A stretch of DNA of 64,000 nucleotides from Streptomyces changanensis (GCF_024600715.1 NZ_CP102332.1:4030001-4094000); one strand, 5' to 3'; positions 28,233 to 40,951 are shown, counted from the stretch's first letter. Numbers and translations are program-made. Notes: generated from the letters alone by a model not told the origin.

Positions 28233-28560
28233 GGCCTGCTCCGGCACCCGGGGTGGACGCCCCCGGCGCCGACGCGCCCGTTGCCGGACCTGGGCGGGCT
28301 TGCGGCCTGCTCCGGTGCTCTCGGTGACGCCCCGAGGCCCTGGTACACGGCGCTCCCGTGCCCGCCGCCCCGGGCACCGCAGCCGCTCGGCGCCGACGCG
28401 CCCGTAGCCGGACCTGGGCGGGCCTGCGGCCTGCTCCGGTGCTCTCGGTGACGCCCCCGGGGCCTGGTACACGGCGCTCCCGTGCCCGCCGCCCCGGGCG
28501 CCACAGCCGCTCGGCCCCGGCGCCGACGCGCCCGTAGCCGGACCTGGGCGGGCTCGCCGC
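28233..28560. repeat. Long tandem repeat, about 124-130 bp period, roughly 2.5 copies
   Basis: Matching blocks start with CGGCGCCGACGCGCCCGT at 28264, 28388 and 28518, and each unit carries GCCTGCTCCGGTGCTCTCGG and CCTGGTACACGGCGCTCCCG. The copies differ by a few substitutions and a 6-bp indel. This fills most of the 600-bp gap 28125-28726, in which I see no gene. Confidence 0.8.
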
Positions 28561-28714
28561 CGGCCCTGATGGGCCCGCGGCCGACCCCGGCTCCCCCCTC
28601 GATGACCGGCGCACCCCGGCACCCCCGGCACCCCGGCACCCCCGGTGTCCGCCGGCCCCCGGTGCCCGTCGCCCCGGTACGGGACCCGGTGACGGGCGCC
28701 CGCGGTACGCGTCC

Positions 28715-28720
28715 TAGCCT
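28715..28720 (+). promoter_or_regulatory. -10 box of leaderless 28727 gene
   Basis: TAGCCT, 6 nt, then GTG; no ribosome site. Confidence 0.45.
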
Positions 28721-28726
28721 CGGCCC

Positions 28727-29404
28727 GTGTCGTCCCGTCGTGATCCCCTGCCCCCGCCCCCGCCGCCCCCGCACCTGCGGAGCTGGCCCGACCGTGCCGC
28801 GCTGCTCGCCGACCGCGACCGGGCCCTGACCGTGCTGGGTCGCGCCTCGCTGGGTGGCGGCCGGCTCGCGCTGTTCCTGGTGTGGCTGCTGGTGCTGGAG
28901 GTCGGCTGGAGTCTGGTGGGTGCCGCCTGGATCGGGTTCGACGAGGCCCTGGACCCGCTCGGGGCCGCGCCCGCCTTCCTCTTCGCGGGGGCGGGGCTCG
29001 CCGCGCTCGTCCCGGCGGGCTTCTTCCAGGTCGGCGGCGTGCGCCGGGACGTCGCGGCGCACCGGCTGCTCGTCCGGTGGGCGGCCCTGGACCGCGCCCC
29101 GGAGCGCGACGCCCGGCACCGCGCCGCGGGTCGGAGCCTGGCGTGGCTGCTCGTGTCGTTCGCGCTGGGCGCGGCGGGCCTGGCCCTGTGCGTCGGCGTG
29201 CCCGCGGCGGCCCGGCCCGGTACGACGACGTACGCGGAGGTCGGCTTCGCGGTGGGCGCCGGGCTCCTGCTGTGGGTGCACGGCCTGGTGGGCGGGGCGA
29301 GGGCCGTGGCCCACTTCCGGACGGCCGTGCGGCTGCTCAGTCCCGTCCGGTCGGTGCCGCGGGCCGCCCGACCAGCATCGTCGGCGCGCCCGCCACACGT
29401 GTGA
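28727..29404 (+). CDS. Four-helix integral membrane protein, unknown function
   Basis: 225 aa. Proline-run N-terminus (RRDPLPPPPPPPHLRSW), then four hydrophobic segments: LALFLVWLLVLEVGWSLVGAAW, PAFLFAGAGLAALVPAGFFQV, SLAWLLVSFALGAAGLALCVGV and AEVGFAVGAGLLLWVHGLVGG. No catalytic motif recognised. The last 68 bp overlap the convergent methyltransferase gene. High GC3 and a -10 box at leaderless spacing support the reading. Confidence 0.7.
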   Translation: MSSRRDPLPPPPPPPHLRSWPDRAALLADRDRALTVLGRASLGGGRLALFLVWLLVLEVGWSLVGAAWIGFDEALDPLGAAPAFLFAGAGLAALVPAGFFQVGGVRRDVAAHRLLVRWAALDRAPERDARHRAAGRSLAWLLVSFALGAAGLALCVGVPAAARPGTTTYAEVGFAVGAGLLLWVHGLVGGARAVAHFRTAVRLLSPVRSVPRAARPASSARPPHV

Positions 29405-30557
29405 GGAAGACCGTCGCGGAGTTCGGGCCCTTCGGCTTCACCTTGCGGCGCAGCTCCTCCGGCGCCACCGCCGAACCGCGCTTCTTCACGGTGAGGATCC
29501 CCACCTCGCGCTCCCGCAGCAGCGCCTTCAGCCGCTTCACGTTGAACGGCAGCTCGTCGGTGATCTCGTACGCGGTCGCGTACGGCGTCGGGCGCAGCTC
29601 GTCGGCGGTGACGTAGGCGATGGTCTCGTCGACGAGCCCGCCGCCCACCTCGCGGACGACCTCCGCGACCAGGTGCGCCCGGATCACGGCGCCGTCCGGC
29701 TCGTACAGGTAGCGACCCACCGGCCGGACCGGCGGGGCGGGCGGCGGCGCGGACACGGCGAGCGAGGCGCCGGACGGCAGCAGGGTCGCGCGCACGGCGC
29801 CGGGGGCTGTGCCGAACCACAGCACGGCCTCCTTCACGTCGCCGCCGTCCGAGATCCACTCGGCCTCGGCCTCCGGGGGGATCACCTCGTGCGGGATGCC
29901 CGGCGCGATCTTCAGCGCGGCGTGCGGGGCGCGGCGCGCGGTGTCGACCGCCCAGGACAGTGGCGGGGAGTACGCCTCCGGGTCGAAGATCCGCCCGGCG
30001 CCCCGGCCGCCGCCCGTCGCCGCGCCGCGCCGGGCGGGGTCGACGAAGACGGCGTCGTACGGGGCGGTGTCGACCTCCGTGACGTCGGCGCAGCGCACCT
30101 CGATCAGCTCCGCGAGGCCGAGCGCCTCGGCGTTGGCGCGGGCGACGGCCGCCGTGAGCGGGTCGCGGTCGACGGCGAGGACCCGGATGCCGGCGCGGGC
30201 GAGGGCGAGGGCGTCCCCGCCGATGCCGCAGCACAGGTCGGCGACGGCCCGGACGCCGAGCCGGGCGAAGACGGCCGCACGGTGCTCGGCGACGGCCCTG
30301 CGGGTGGACTGCTCGACGCCGTTCGGGGTGAAGAACATGCGGTACGCGTCCTCCCCGCCGAACTTCGCCACCGCCCGCTGCCGCAGCCGGGCCTGCCCGA
30401 GCGCCGCGGAGACCAGGTCCGCCGGGTGGTCGCGGCGCAGTCGCGAGGCGACGGCCAGCTCCTCCGCGGGGTCGTAGTGGCGCAGTTCGGCGAGGAGAGC
30501 GTGGCCCTCGGGGGTGCGGAGCGCGGAGAAGGCGGCGAGATCGGTCACCCGCCCCAT
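29337..30557 (-). CDS. Class I SAM-dependent methyltransferase with C-terminal THUMP-like domain
   Basis: 406 aa. An N-terminal helical part leads to a SAM site VADLCCGIGGDALALARAG (about residues 98-116), VLAVDRDP, then the DAVFVDPARRG motif (DPAR in place of NPPY), as in some RNA methyltransferases. The C-terminal region (EITDELPFNVKRLKALLREREVGILTVKKRGSAVAPEELRRK) matches the THUMP-like segment of this actinobacterial family. Nucleic-acid substrate is inference. Start ATG 30557; GTG 30548 is an alternative. It overlaps the preceding convergent gene by 68 bp. Confidence 0.8.
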   Translation of the reverse strand: MGRVTDLAAFSALRTPEGHALLAELRHYDPAEELAVASRLRRDHPADLVSAALGQARLRQRAVAKFGGEDAYRMFFTPNGVEQSTRRAVAEHRAAVFARLGVRAVADLCCGIGGDALALARAGIRVLAVDRDPLTAAVARANAEALGLAELIEVRCADVTEVDTAPYDAVFVDPARRGAATGGGRGAGRIFDPEAYSPPLSWAVDTARRAPHAALKIAPGIPHEVIPPEAEAEWISDGGDVKEAVLWFGTAPGAVRATLLPSGASLAVSAPPPAPPVRPVGRYLYEPDGAVIRAHLVAEVVREVGGGLVDETIAYVTADELRPTPYATAYEITDELPFNVKRLKALLREREVGILTVKKRGSAVAPEELRRKVKPKGPNSATVFLTRVAGAPTMLVGRPAAPTGRD

Positions 30558-30649
30558 TCTCGTCCAGTGTGGTCCAGGCGGGGGATGGTGCGGGTGTGGC
30601 GGCGGTGTCGCCCGTGCCGAGGGCCGGTGCGCTGACAGGATGCGGCGCC

Positions 30650-31603
30650 ATGCAGCTAGTACGACAAATGCGTCCATCATCAGGAAATCGGGTATGGCGG
30701 GGGATCGCCACCGTCCTGCTTCTCGGGGTCCTCGGTACGGCCTGCGGAACCGAGGAGCGGCCCGCGGCGCAGGGCGGCGGCCCCGGGGCCCACGGCCGGC
30801 AGGGCGAGCCCGGCGCCGAGGCCCGGCAGGCGCCGCCGCGCACCGCGTCCGGGGCCCTCGCCGCCTACGTCGAACGCTTCCGGCGCACCCAGGCGGCGCG
30901 GGCCGTCGCCGCGCGCCGGTGGGGGCTGAAGCGGACCCCGCTCCTGCCGCCCGCGCCTCCGGCGGTGAAGCCGAAGATCACCTTCCGCAAGGGCTTCGAG
31001 GTGGGCGACCCCTCGCTCCCGCCGGTCTTCACCACCGTCCCGACCCGGGACCGGATCGTCTTCCTGACGATCGACGACGGGGCCGAGAAGGACCCGGAGC
31101 TGCTGCGGATGATGACCGAACTGGGCATCCCGTACAGCGCGTTCCTCAGCGACTACGTGGTCAAGGACGACTACGCGTACTTCGCGCGCATGCGGGACCG
31201 GGGCGTGGCCCTGCACAACCACACCCTCAACCACCGCTACATGCCCGCGCTCGACTACGACGAGCAGCGGCGCGAGATCTGCGGCCAGCAGGACACCCTC
31301 GAGAAGCGCTTCGGTACGCGCCCCACCCTCTTCCGCCCGCCGTACGGGAACTACGACGCCGACACGCTGCGCGCCGCCCGCTCCTGCGGGATCAAGGCGG
31401 TGCCGCTGTGGTCCGCCGAGGTGTTCCCCGATCGCATGGAGTGGCGGGAGTGGGACCGCGACCTGCACCCCGGCGACATCGTCCTCTCGCACTTCCGGGG
31501 GCGCGGCGACTGGAAGGGCTCGATGGCCGACATGGTGCGCCGCGCCATGGACACCATCACGGCGCGCGGGTACGCGGTGGCCAGGCTGGAGGACTACGTC
31601 TGA
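30650..31603 (+). CDS. Polysaccharide deacetylase (NodB-type) lipoprotein, copy 2
   Basis: 317 aa. Basic N-terminus, hydrophobic stretch and lipobox GTACG, then a linker and a complete NodB domain: [39 protein letters not shown]. It shares with copy 1 (27213) the PPAPPAVKP linker, [17 protein letters not shown] and the identical ending RLEDYV, so the two are paralogs. No Shine-Dalgarno sequence; a CAGGAT box lies 8 nt before the ATG. Confidence 0.88.
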   Translation: MQLVRQMRPSSGNRVWRGIATVLLLGVLGTACGTEERPAAQGGGPGAHGRQGEPGAEARQAPPRTASGALAAYVERFRRTQAARAVAARRWGLKRTPLLPPAPPAVKPKITFRKGFEVGDPSLPPVFTTVPTRDRIVFLTIDDGAEKDPELLRMMTELGIPYSAFLSDYVVKDDYAYFARMRDRGVALHNHTLNHRYMPALDYDEQRREICGQQDTLEKRFGTRPTLFRPPYGNYDADTLRAARSCGIKAVPLWSAEVFPDRMEWREWDRDLHPGDIVLSHFRGRGDWKGSMADMVRRAMDTITARGYAVARLEDYV

Positions 31604-31658
31604 ACCCCCCTTCCGCCTCGTACGCACGTGCGAGCGGAGGGCGGCGCGCGGCGGTTCG

Positions 31659-31685
31659 TTGGCACTCCGCTTGACCGAGTGCTAA
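31659..31685 (+). promoter_or_regulatory. CIRCE element 1 (HrcA operator)
   Basis: TTGGCACTC-N9-GAGTGCTAA, an almost consensus CIRCE. The -35 hexamer TTGACC lies inside its spacer, so HrcA binding would block RNA polymerase directly. Confidence 0.92.
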
Positions 31686-31700
31686 TCGCGGTCATAGTCT
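31671..31700 (+). promoter_or_regulatory. groES-groEL1 promoter
   Basis: TTGACC (31671-31676), 18-bp spacer, TAGTCT (31695-31700); housekeeping type. It is embedded between two CIRCE elements. Confidence 0.85.
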
Positions 31701-31706
31701 CGGCTC

Positions 31707-31731
31707 TGGCACTCCCCACCGGAGAGTGCCA
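31707..31731 (+). promoter_or_regulatory. CIRCE element 2
   Basis: TGGCACTC-N9-GAGTGCCA, 21 bp after the first element and at or just past the transcription start. Confidence 0.85.
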
Positions 31732-31831
31732 ACACAGCGACGGGCAGGTCCGGCACCCGCGACGACGGATCCACCTGGTCGCCACCTCAGACAGTTGACC
31801 CCGTGAGATCTCCGAAGGGGGAGGTCGGATC

Positions 31832-32140
31832 GTGACGACCACCAGCTCCAAGGTTGCCATCAAGCCGCTCGAGGACCGCATTGTGGTCCAGCCGCTCGAC
31901 GCAGAGCAGACCACCGCCTCTGGCCTGGTCATCCCGGACACGGCGAAGGAGAAGCCCCAGGAGGGCGTCGTCCTGGCCGTGGGCCCGGGCCGTTTCGAGA
32001 ACGGCGAGCGCCTGCCGCTCGACGTCAAGACCGGCGACATCGTGCTGTACAGCAAGTACGGCGGCACCGAGGTGAAGTACAGCGGCGAGGAGTACCTCGT
32101 CCTCTCGGCCCGCGACGTCCTCGCGATCGTCGAGAAGTAG
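31832..32140 (+). CDS. groES: Co-chaperonin GroES
   Basis: 102 aa. [30 protein letters not shown] with the mobile loop, and [27 protein letters not shown] start after GGGGGAGG. It caps GroEL rings during folding. It is controlled by two CIRCE elements, followed 156 bp later by groEL1. Confidence 0.97.
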   Translation: MTTTSSKVAIKPLEDRIVVQPLDAEQTTASGLVIPDTAKEKPQEGVVLAVGPGRFENGERLPLDVKTGDIVLYSKYGGTEVKYSGEEYLVLSARDVLAIVEK

Positions 32141-32287
32141 TCCGGGGGTCCGGGGGGTTCGCCCCCCGGCGTGACTCCGTGCTCCACGTGCCTTGAGCTG
32201 CGCCCCTGGCCCCCGTTGCTGTGCTGCCGCACGTGCGCCGGGCGGCGAGGGGCGCCGCTCGTTTCCACCCAGTACCGAGAGGGCTGA

Positions 32288-33925
<1,638 letters not shown>

Positions 33926-33970
33926 CGCGCCGCGGCGACGCCGCGCGCCTCGACCCCGCGTCGAGCACGA

Positions 33971-34005
33971 CGAGGCCCGGTACCCCTCAGGGGTACCGGG
34001 CCTCG
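33971..34005. terminator. groEL1 terminator, bidirectional
   Basis: Perfect 16-bp inverted repeat CGAGGCCCGGTACCCC with a TCA loop, 45 bp after groEL1 and 65 bp from the convergent SDR stop. Confidence 0.9.
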
Positions 34006-34069
34006 CCCGTGTCCACGGGCACCGGCGCGCCGCCCGTACCGGCGCCGCCCCTACCGGCGGCGCCCGCGG

Positions 34070-34843
34070 CTACTTCGGGCCGAACTTGCGCCCCGCCCGG
34101 GAGCTCACCCCGCCCAGCAGACCGCGCGGCGCCAGCTTCACCACACCCATCAGCGCCTTGTACCGCGGGTCGGGCACCGACAGCGTCCGGCCTCGCGCCA
34201 AATCCGCCAGCGCCTCCGCCACGACCTTGTCGGCGTCCAGCCACATCCAGCCGGGGATGTTGTCCGTGCCCATGCCGGCCCGCTGGTGGAACTCCGTCCG
34301 GACGAAGCCGGGGCACAGCGCCATCAGCCGCACCCCGCTCCCCGAGAGGTCCCGCGCCGCGCCCTGGGTGAACTGCACGACCCACGACTTCGACGCCCCG
34401 TAGGTGCCGCGCGGCACGAACGCGGCGACGGACGCCACGTTCACCACGCCGCCCCGGCGCCGCTCGCGCATCGTCGCCGTCGCGGCCGCCGTGAGCCGCA
34501 GCACCGCCTCGCAGTGCACCTTCAGCATCCTCAACTCGTCGGCCATCGCCACGTCGAGGAACCGGCCCTTGTTGCCGAAGCCCGCGTTGTTGACCAGCAG
34601 GTCCACCGGCCGCTTGGTGTCCGCGAGGCGGGCCTCCACGGCCGCGATGCCGGCGTCGTCCGCGAGGTCCGCGGGCAGCACCTCCGCCTCCACGCCGTGC
34701 CGGTCGTGCAGTTCGGTCGCCTGCTCCCGCAGCCGGTCCACGTCGCGGGCGACCAGGACCACGTCATGGCCGTCGGCCGCCAGCCGCCGCGCGAACGCGG
34801 CCCCGATGCCCGCGGTCGCGCCAGTAATCAGTGCACTCGTCAT
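34070..34843 (-). CDS. Short-chain dehydrogenase/reductase
   Basis: 257 aa. NAD(P) motif TGATAGIG (about residues 8-15), LVNNAG (about 86-91), and the active-site Ser in VNVASV with YGASK (Tyr-x3-Lys). The substrate is unknown. Start ATG 34843 lies 7 nt after a TAACGT box, so a leaderless message is predicted; ATG 34852 is an alternative. It lies 10 bp downstream of the MOSC gene on the same strand. Confidence 0.88.
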   Translation of the reverse strand: MTSALITGATAGIGAAFARRLAADGHDVVLVARDVDRLREQATELHDRHGVEAEVLPADLADDAGIAAVEARLADTKRPVDLLVNNAGFGNKGRFLDVAMADELRMLKVHCEAVLRLTAAATATMRERRRGGVVNVASVAAFVPRGTYGASKSWVVQFTQGAARDLSGSGVRLMALCPGFVRTEFHQRAGMGTDNIPGWMWLDADKVVAEALADLARGRTLSVPDPRYKALMGVVKLAPRGLLGGVSSRAGRKFGPK

Positions 34844-34850
34844 ACGCGGC

Positions 34851-34856
34851 ACGTTA
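34851..34856 (-). promoter_or_regulatory. -10 box of leaderless SDR gene
   Basis: TAACGT on the minus strand, 7 nt before ATG 34843; it overlaps the end of the MOSC gene. Confidence 0.4.
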
Positions 34857-35612
34857 GTGCCCCGTGTCCCGCGGCGGAGAGGCGCCCGGTCGGGCGCCCG
34901 GCCCCACCCCCCGGGCCGGCGCGGGCACCCGGTCGCGCCCGGCCGCGTACTGCCGTGCCGCCGCCCGCAGTTCGGGGTGCGCGGCCCCGCCCGCGGCGAG
35001 GATCCGCGGCAGCAGCTCGCGCCGGGTCGTCGCGGCGCGGAACGCCAGCGCCACCGTCACGTCGTGGTCCGGCCGGTGGAGCACCTCCACGCGGTCGCCC
35101 GCCCGGACCTCCCCCGGCACGACCACCCGCAGGTAAGCGCCCGGCGCCCCGCGCCCGGTGAACCGCCGGACCCACCCCGGCTCGCCCAGCCGGCCGGCGA
35201 AGGTGCGGCAGGGAATGCGCGCGTCCGACACCTCCAGCACCAGCGACGGCCCGATCCGCCACCGCTCACCGAGCAGCGCGCCGTCCACGTCCACCCCACG
35301 GGTCGTCAGGTTCTCACCGAAGCAGCCGTTGGGCAGCGTCCGGCCGAGCTCCCGCTCCCAGTGGTCCAGCTCCTCGCGCGCGAAGGCGTACACCGCCTGG
35401 TCGGAGCCGCCGTGGTGGCGCCGGTCGCAGACCGCGTCCCCGGCCAGCCCCCCGCCGCCCTCGCCCTTCGGCCCCGGGTCCGCCACCCGGACGGGCCCCT
35501 CCACCGGCACCTTCCCGATCCCGGTCTCCCCGCTCGGCGCACTCGTGTACGCCACCTTCCGCGCCCGCCCGACGTTCACCGTCAGCACGCGCCCCACCAT
35601 CGGCTCGTCCAT
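34854..35612 (-). CDS. MOSC-domain protein (YiiM-like)
   Basis: 252 aa. MOSC domain about residues 5-185: GLAGDAVCDRRHHGGSDQAVYAFAREELDHW, NGCFGENLTTRGVD, LEVSDARIPCRTFAGRLGEPGW. Relatives use a molybdenum cofactor to reduce N-hydroxylated bases, but the cofactor use here is inference. A Pro/Gly/Ala-rich tail of about 30 residues ends the chain. ATG 35612 lies 6 nt after TACCGT without a ribosome site. Confidence 0.85.
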   Translation of the reverse strand: MDEPMVGRVLTVNVGRARKVAYTSAPSGETGIGKVPVEGPVRVADPGPKGEGGGGLAGDAVCDRRHHGGSDQAVYAFAREELDHWERELGRTLPNGCFGENLTTRGVDVDGALLGERWRIGPSLVLEVSDARIPCRTFAGRLGEPGWVRRFTGRGAPGAYLRVVVPGEVRAGDRVEVLHRPDHDVTVALAFRAATTRRELLPRILAAGGAAHPELRAAARQYAAGRDRVPAPARGVGPGARPGASPPRDTGH

Positions 35613-35618
35613 GCGCGC

Positions 35619-35624
35619 ACGGTA
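35619..35624 (-). promoter_or_regulatory. -10 box of leaderless MOSC gene
   Basis: TACCGT on the minus strand, 6 nt before the ATG, in the 79-bp gap divergent to the LysR gene. Confidence 0.45.
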
Positions 35625-35679
35625 GCGCCGCCCCCTCAAACGATCCACGGGATATTTCGCGCCGGTCCAAAGCGCCCCT

Positions 35680-35685
35680 TATATT
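35680..35685 (+). promoter_or_regulatory. -10 box of leaderless LysR gene
   Basis: TATATT, 6 nt, then GTG. It is one of the best -10 matches in the window. Confidence 0.55.
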
Positions 35686-35691
35686 CATGGC

Positions 35692-36585
35692 GTGATCGAA
35701 GCCCGCCACCTCCGAGTGCTCCGCGCCGTCGCCGCCACCGGCTCCTTCTCCGCCGCGGCCCGTGAACTGGGCTGCACCCAGCCGGCCGTCAGCCAGCAGA
35801 TGAAGGCCCTGGAGTCCTCCGCCGGCACGCCGCTGCTCATCCGCACCGGCCGCGAGATGCGCCTCACCCAGGCGGGCGAGGCCCTCGTCCGGCACGCCGC
35901 GGGCATCCTCGCCGGGCTGACCGCCGCGGAGGAGGAGGTCGCCGCCATCGCCGGCCTCCGGGCGGGCCGCGTACGCCTCGTCTCGTTCCCCAGCGGCAGC
36001 TCCACGCTGGTGCCCACCGCCCTCGCCGCCCTGCGCGCCGCCCACCCCGGCACCCGGGTCTCGCTCGTCGAGGCGGAGCCGCCGCGCTCGGTCGAGATGC
36101 TCCGCGAGGGCGACTGCGACGTGGCGCTCGCCTTCCGGTACGCGGGCGGCGCGGCCGAGTGGGACGACCTCGTCGTCCGCCCCCTGCTCACCGACCGGCT
36201 CGTGGGGCTCGTACCGGAGGGCCACCGCCTCGCCGGCGCGGGGTCCGTGGCGATCGGGGAGCTGGCCGACGAGCCGTGGATCGCCGGCTGCCCGCGCTGC
36301 CGCCGGCAGCTGGTGGACGTCTGCGAGGGCGCCGGGTTCACCCCGCGCATCGACTTCGCGACGGACGACTACCCGGCGGTCGTGGGTCTCGTCGGCGCGG
36401 GCCTCGGCGTGGCCGTCCTGCCGGAGCTGGCCGTCGAGTCGGTCCGGCCGCGCGGCGCCCGGACGGTCGTGGTGGAGCCCGCGGTCGAACGGGAGATCGT
36501 CGCTCTCACGCTGCCGGACCTCGCCCAGGTCCCGGCGGTCGCGGCCACCCTCGACCGGCTCGCGGAGGCGGCGGCGCGCGGCTAG
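35692..36585 (+). CDS. LysR-family transcriptional regulator
   Basis: 297 aa. Winged helix-turn-helix at residues 1-60 (RHLRVLRAVAATGSFSAAARELGCTQPAVSQQMKALE), then a LysR substrate-binding domain from about residue 90 (VRLVSFPSGSSTLVPTALAALRAAHP). GTG 35692 at leaderless spacing. It is divergent from the MOSC-SDR pair, the usual layout for a LysR regulator controlling its neighbour; the effector is unknown. Confidence 0.93.
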   Translation: MIEARHLRVLRAVAATGSFSAAARELGCTQPAVSQQMKALESSAGTPLLIRTGREMRLTQAGEALVRHAAGILAGLTAAEEEVAAIAGLRAGRVRLVSFPSGSSTLVPTALAALRAAHPGTRVSLVEAEPPRSVEMLREGDCDVALAFRYAGGAAEWDDLVVRPLLTDRLVGLVPEGHRLAGAGSVAIGELADEPWIAGCPRCRRQLVDVCEGAGFTPRIDFATDDYPAVVGLVGAGLGVAVLPELAVESVRPRGARTVVVEPAVEREIVALTLPDLAQVPAVAATLDRLAEAAARG

Positions 36586-36774
36586 GCACGGGGCACCGGC
36601 CGGCGACGCCACCCGCCGCCGCAGGCCCGCGCCCGCCCCGGGCCCCGGCCAGGCACAGCCCCTCACCCGGGGCGTGCCGCCCGGCCCGCCCCGGGTGGCA
36701 CGCACGTCACCCGCGCACCACGCGCAGGTCACACACCCGTGCGCATATACCCCGCGTCACGCGCCCACGCTCAT

Positions 36775-36858
36775 GCGCACCCGCCTCGCGCGCCCGTGCT
36801 CAGCGCACCCGCCTGGCGCGCCCGTGCTCAGCGCACCCCCGTCGTGCGCCCGCGCTCA
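36775..36858. repeat. Three 28-bp tandem repeats
   Basis: Units beginning GCGCACCC at 36775, 36803 and 36831 and ending GCTCA, direct and adjacent, with a diverged relative upstream. They lie in the 384-bp LysR-whiD gap, which shows no other structure or gene. Confidence 0.8.
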
Positions 36859-36969
36859 CGCCCCCCTTCCGCGCGGCGCGCCACGCGGACATGCGTGCCC
36901 GGCACAGCCGGCGTGCGCCCGCTCCGCTGTGCTGAAACGTTTTTTCCGATAAGGCCGGCGTATCCGCCG

Positions 36970-37287
36970 TCAGCCGTGGCCCGCCGCCCCCGAGGTCGTG
37001 ATCAGCCGGGAGCGCGCCCGGCCCATGAGCTCCTCGCGCTCGTCCTCGGTCAGGCCGCCCCATACGCCGTAGGGCTCCCGCACCGCCAGCGCGTGGGCCG
37101 CGCACTCGGCGCGGACCGGGCACCTCATGCAGACCTCCTTCGCGGAGTTCTCACGCGCGCTCCGTGCGGCGCCGCGCTCTCCCTCGGGGTGGAAGAAGAG
37201 CGAGCTGTCGACCCCTCGACAGGCCGCGAGCAGCTGCCAGTCCCACAGGTCGGCGTTGGGTCCGGGAAGGCGGGAGAAATCTGCCAT
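36970..37287 (-). CDS. whiD: WhiB-family developmental regulator WhiD
   Basis: 105 aa. [4Fe-4S] cluster protein required for late sporulation. Cys23, Cys53, Cys56 and Cys62 match the known cluster ligands, followed by the GVWGG turn (residues 74-78) and a basic C-terminus. Wbl proteins of this class bind the C-terminal domain of the principal sigma factor. The N-terminus ADFSRLPGPNADLWDWQLLAACRG is that of WhiD/WhiB3. AAGGGG precedes ATG 37287. Divergent from bldM, as in S. coelicolor. Confidence 0.93.
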   Translation of the reverse strand: MADFSRLPGPNADLWDWQLLAACRGVDSSLFFHPEGERGAARSARENSAKEVCMRCPVRAECAAHALAVREPYGVWGGLTEDEREELMGRARSRLITTSGAAGHG

Positions 37288-37653
37288 GGCGCATGTCCCC
37301 TTGGTGCCGTACTGAGCTTACTGAGCGGTCTACTTGTCGGAGTAGATGTAAATATGACTCATTGCGAATCTAGCTACAGACACCACCAAAGGGAAGGAAA
37401 AGCCGCTAAATGGGGCATAGCTCTGAGTGAAGCGGCGGTGACCTGCGGCGCTCTCCTCCGTGTGCACTCCCTCACGTAGAGTGTCGGAAGAGGTGCCCGC
37501 ACCCGTAACTCTTTCGAGTGACCGTCGTTGAGAGTGCGGAGCGGTTGAAGCACAAGCGCTCGGGCCGACGCCCGAGGGCGTCGACCGCTCAGGTGACGAT
37601 TCGTAACCAGCCTGGAGGCCCAAGGTGACGCGCATCAGCTGCGGAGGACGGCC
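37288..37653. promoter_or_regulatory. whiD-bldM divergent regulatory region
   Basis: 366 bp, with a distinctly AT-rich island at about 37335-37430 that likely holds the whiD promoter (CATATTTAC on the minus strand, 37358-37350) and the bldM sigma-BldN promoter at 37504-37531. Confidence 0.7.
37504..37531 (+). promoter_or_regulatory. Sigma-BldN promoter of bldM
   Basis: CGTAAC, 16-bp spacer, CGTTGA: an exact match to the sigma-BldN consensus as known for bldMp1. The transcript would begin about 115 nt upstream of bldM. Confidence 0.85.
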
Positions 37654-38265
37654 ATGACATCCGTCCTCGTCTGCGACGACTCCCCGCTTGCCCGAGAAGC
37701 GCTCCGCCGCGCCGTCGCCACCGTGCCCGGCGTCGAGCGCGTGACGACCGCGGCCAACGGCGAGGAAGTCCTGCGCCGCTGGGGCGCCGACCGCTCGGAC
37801 CTGATCCTGATGGACGTGCGCATGCCCGGTCTGGGCGGCGTCGAGACCGTCCGCCGGCTTCTCTCCGCGGATCCCGGCGCCCGCATCATCATGCTCACGG
37901 TCGCGGAGGACCTCGACGGCGTCGCCCTCGCCGTCGCCGCCGGTGCCCGCGGCTACCTGCACAAGGACGCCTCGCGCGCCGAGCTGCGGGCCACGGTCAC
38001 GCAGGCGCTCGCCGACCCCACGTGGCGGCTCGCCCCGCGCCGGCTGCGCTCCGCCGAGATGGGCGCCGCGCCGACGCTCACCGCCCGGGAGATCCAGGTG
38101 CTGGAGGGCATGAGCCACGGCCGGTCGAACGCCGAGATCGGGCGCGAGCTGTTCCTCTCCGAGGACACGGTCAAGACCCACGCCCGCCGGCTGTTCAAGA
38201 AGCTCGGCGCCTCGGACCGGGCCCACGCCGTCGCGCTCGGCTTCCGCTGGGGCCTGGTGCGCTAG
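37654..38265 (+). CDS. bldM: Atypical response regulator BldM
   Basis: 203 aa. N-terminal receiver domain (1-120) with acidic residues Asp8/Asp9 and Asp54 in LMDVRMPG; C-terminal LuxR-type helix-turn-helix (about 140-200, LTAREIQVLEGMSHGRSNAEIGRELFLSEDTVKTHARRLFKKL). BldM controls aerial growth and sporulation and works as an orphan without a partner kinase; none is encoded beside it. GAGGACGG precedes the ATG. Transcription from sigma-BldN is predicted from the upstream motif. Confidence 0.93.
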   Translation: MTSVLVCDDSPLAREALRRAVATVPGVERVTTAANGEEVLRRWGADRSDLILMDVRMPGLGGVETVRRLLSADPGARIIMLTVAEDLDGVALAVAAGARGYLHKDASRAELRATVTQALADPTWRLAPRRLRSAEMGAAPTLTAREIQVLEGMSHGRSNAEIGRELFLSEDTVKTHARRLFKKLGASDRAHAVALGFRWGLVR

Positions 38266-38418
38266 GTCCCAGCGGTGGCCGTTCTCATCCCCGTCCGCCG
38301 GGCGGCGGACGGGGTGGCGCAGGCCTGATGTCTGTTTCCTGCGCGATGCCGCATCCTTGAGGAGTGGAGTTCCTCGGGGACGAGTCGATCGAGCGGGAGG
38401 GGAGGGCGCAGGGGATGA

Positions 38419-40836
<2,418 letters not shown>

Positions 40837-40951
40837 CAGGAAGCAGCACGGACCCCGGGTGAGGGCGGTCCCGGCATGCGGCCGGGACCGCCCCTCACGC
40901 GCGTGTCGGGGATACTGGTAGGCGCAGACGTAGAGGGAAAGGCCACACATC

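Noticed and set aside
27099..28631. Repeat-containing 510-codon minus-strand ORF
   Set aside because: Composition is Arg/Gly/Ala shadow, it covers the deacetylase gene, and the repeat simply reflects the 124-130-bp DNA repeat.
28115..29398. Large minus-strand ORF opposite the membrane protein at 28727
   Set aside because: Low-complexity translation, no motif, and antisense to a frame with membrane-helix pattern and a proper -10 box.
36775..36858. Possible CRISPR array
   Set aside because: The 28-bp units touch each other with no spacers, and no cas genes are nearby.
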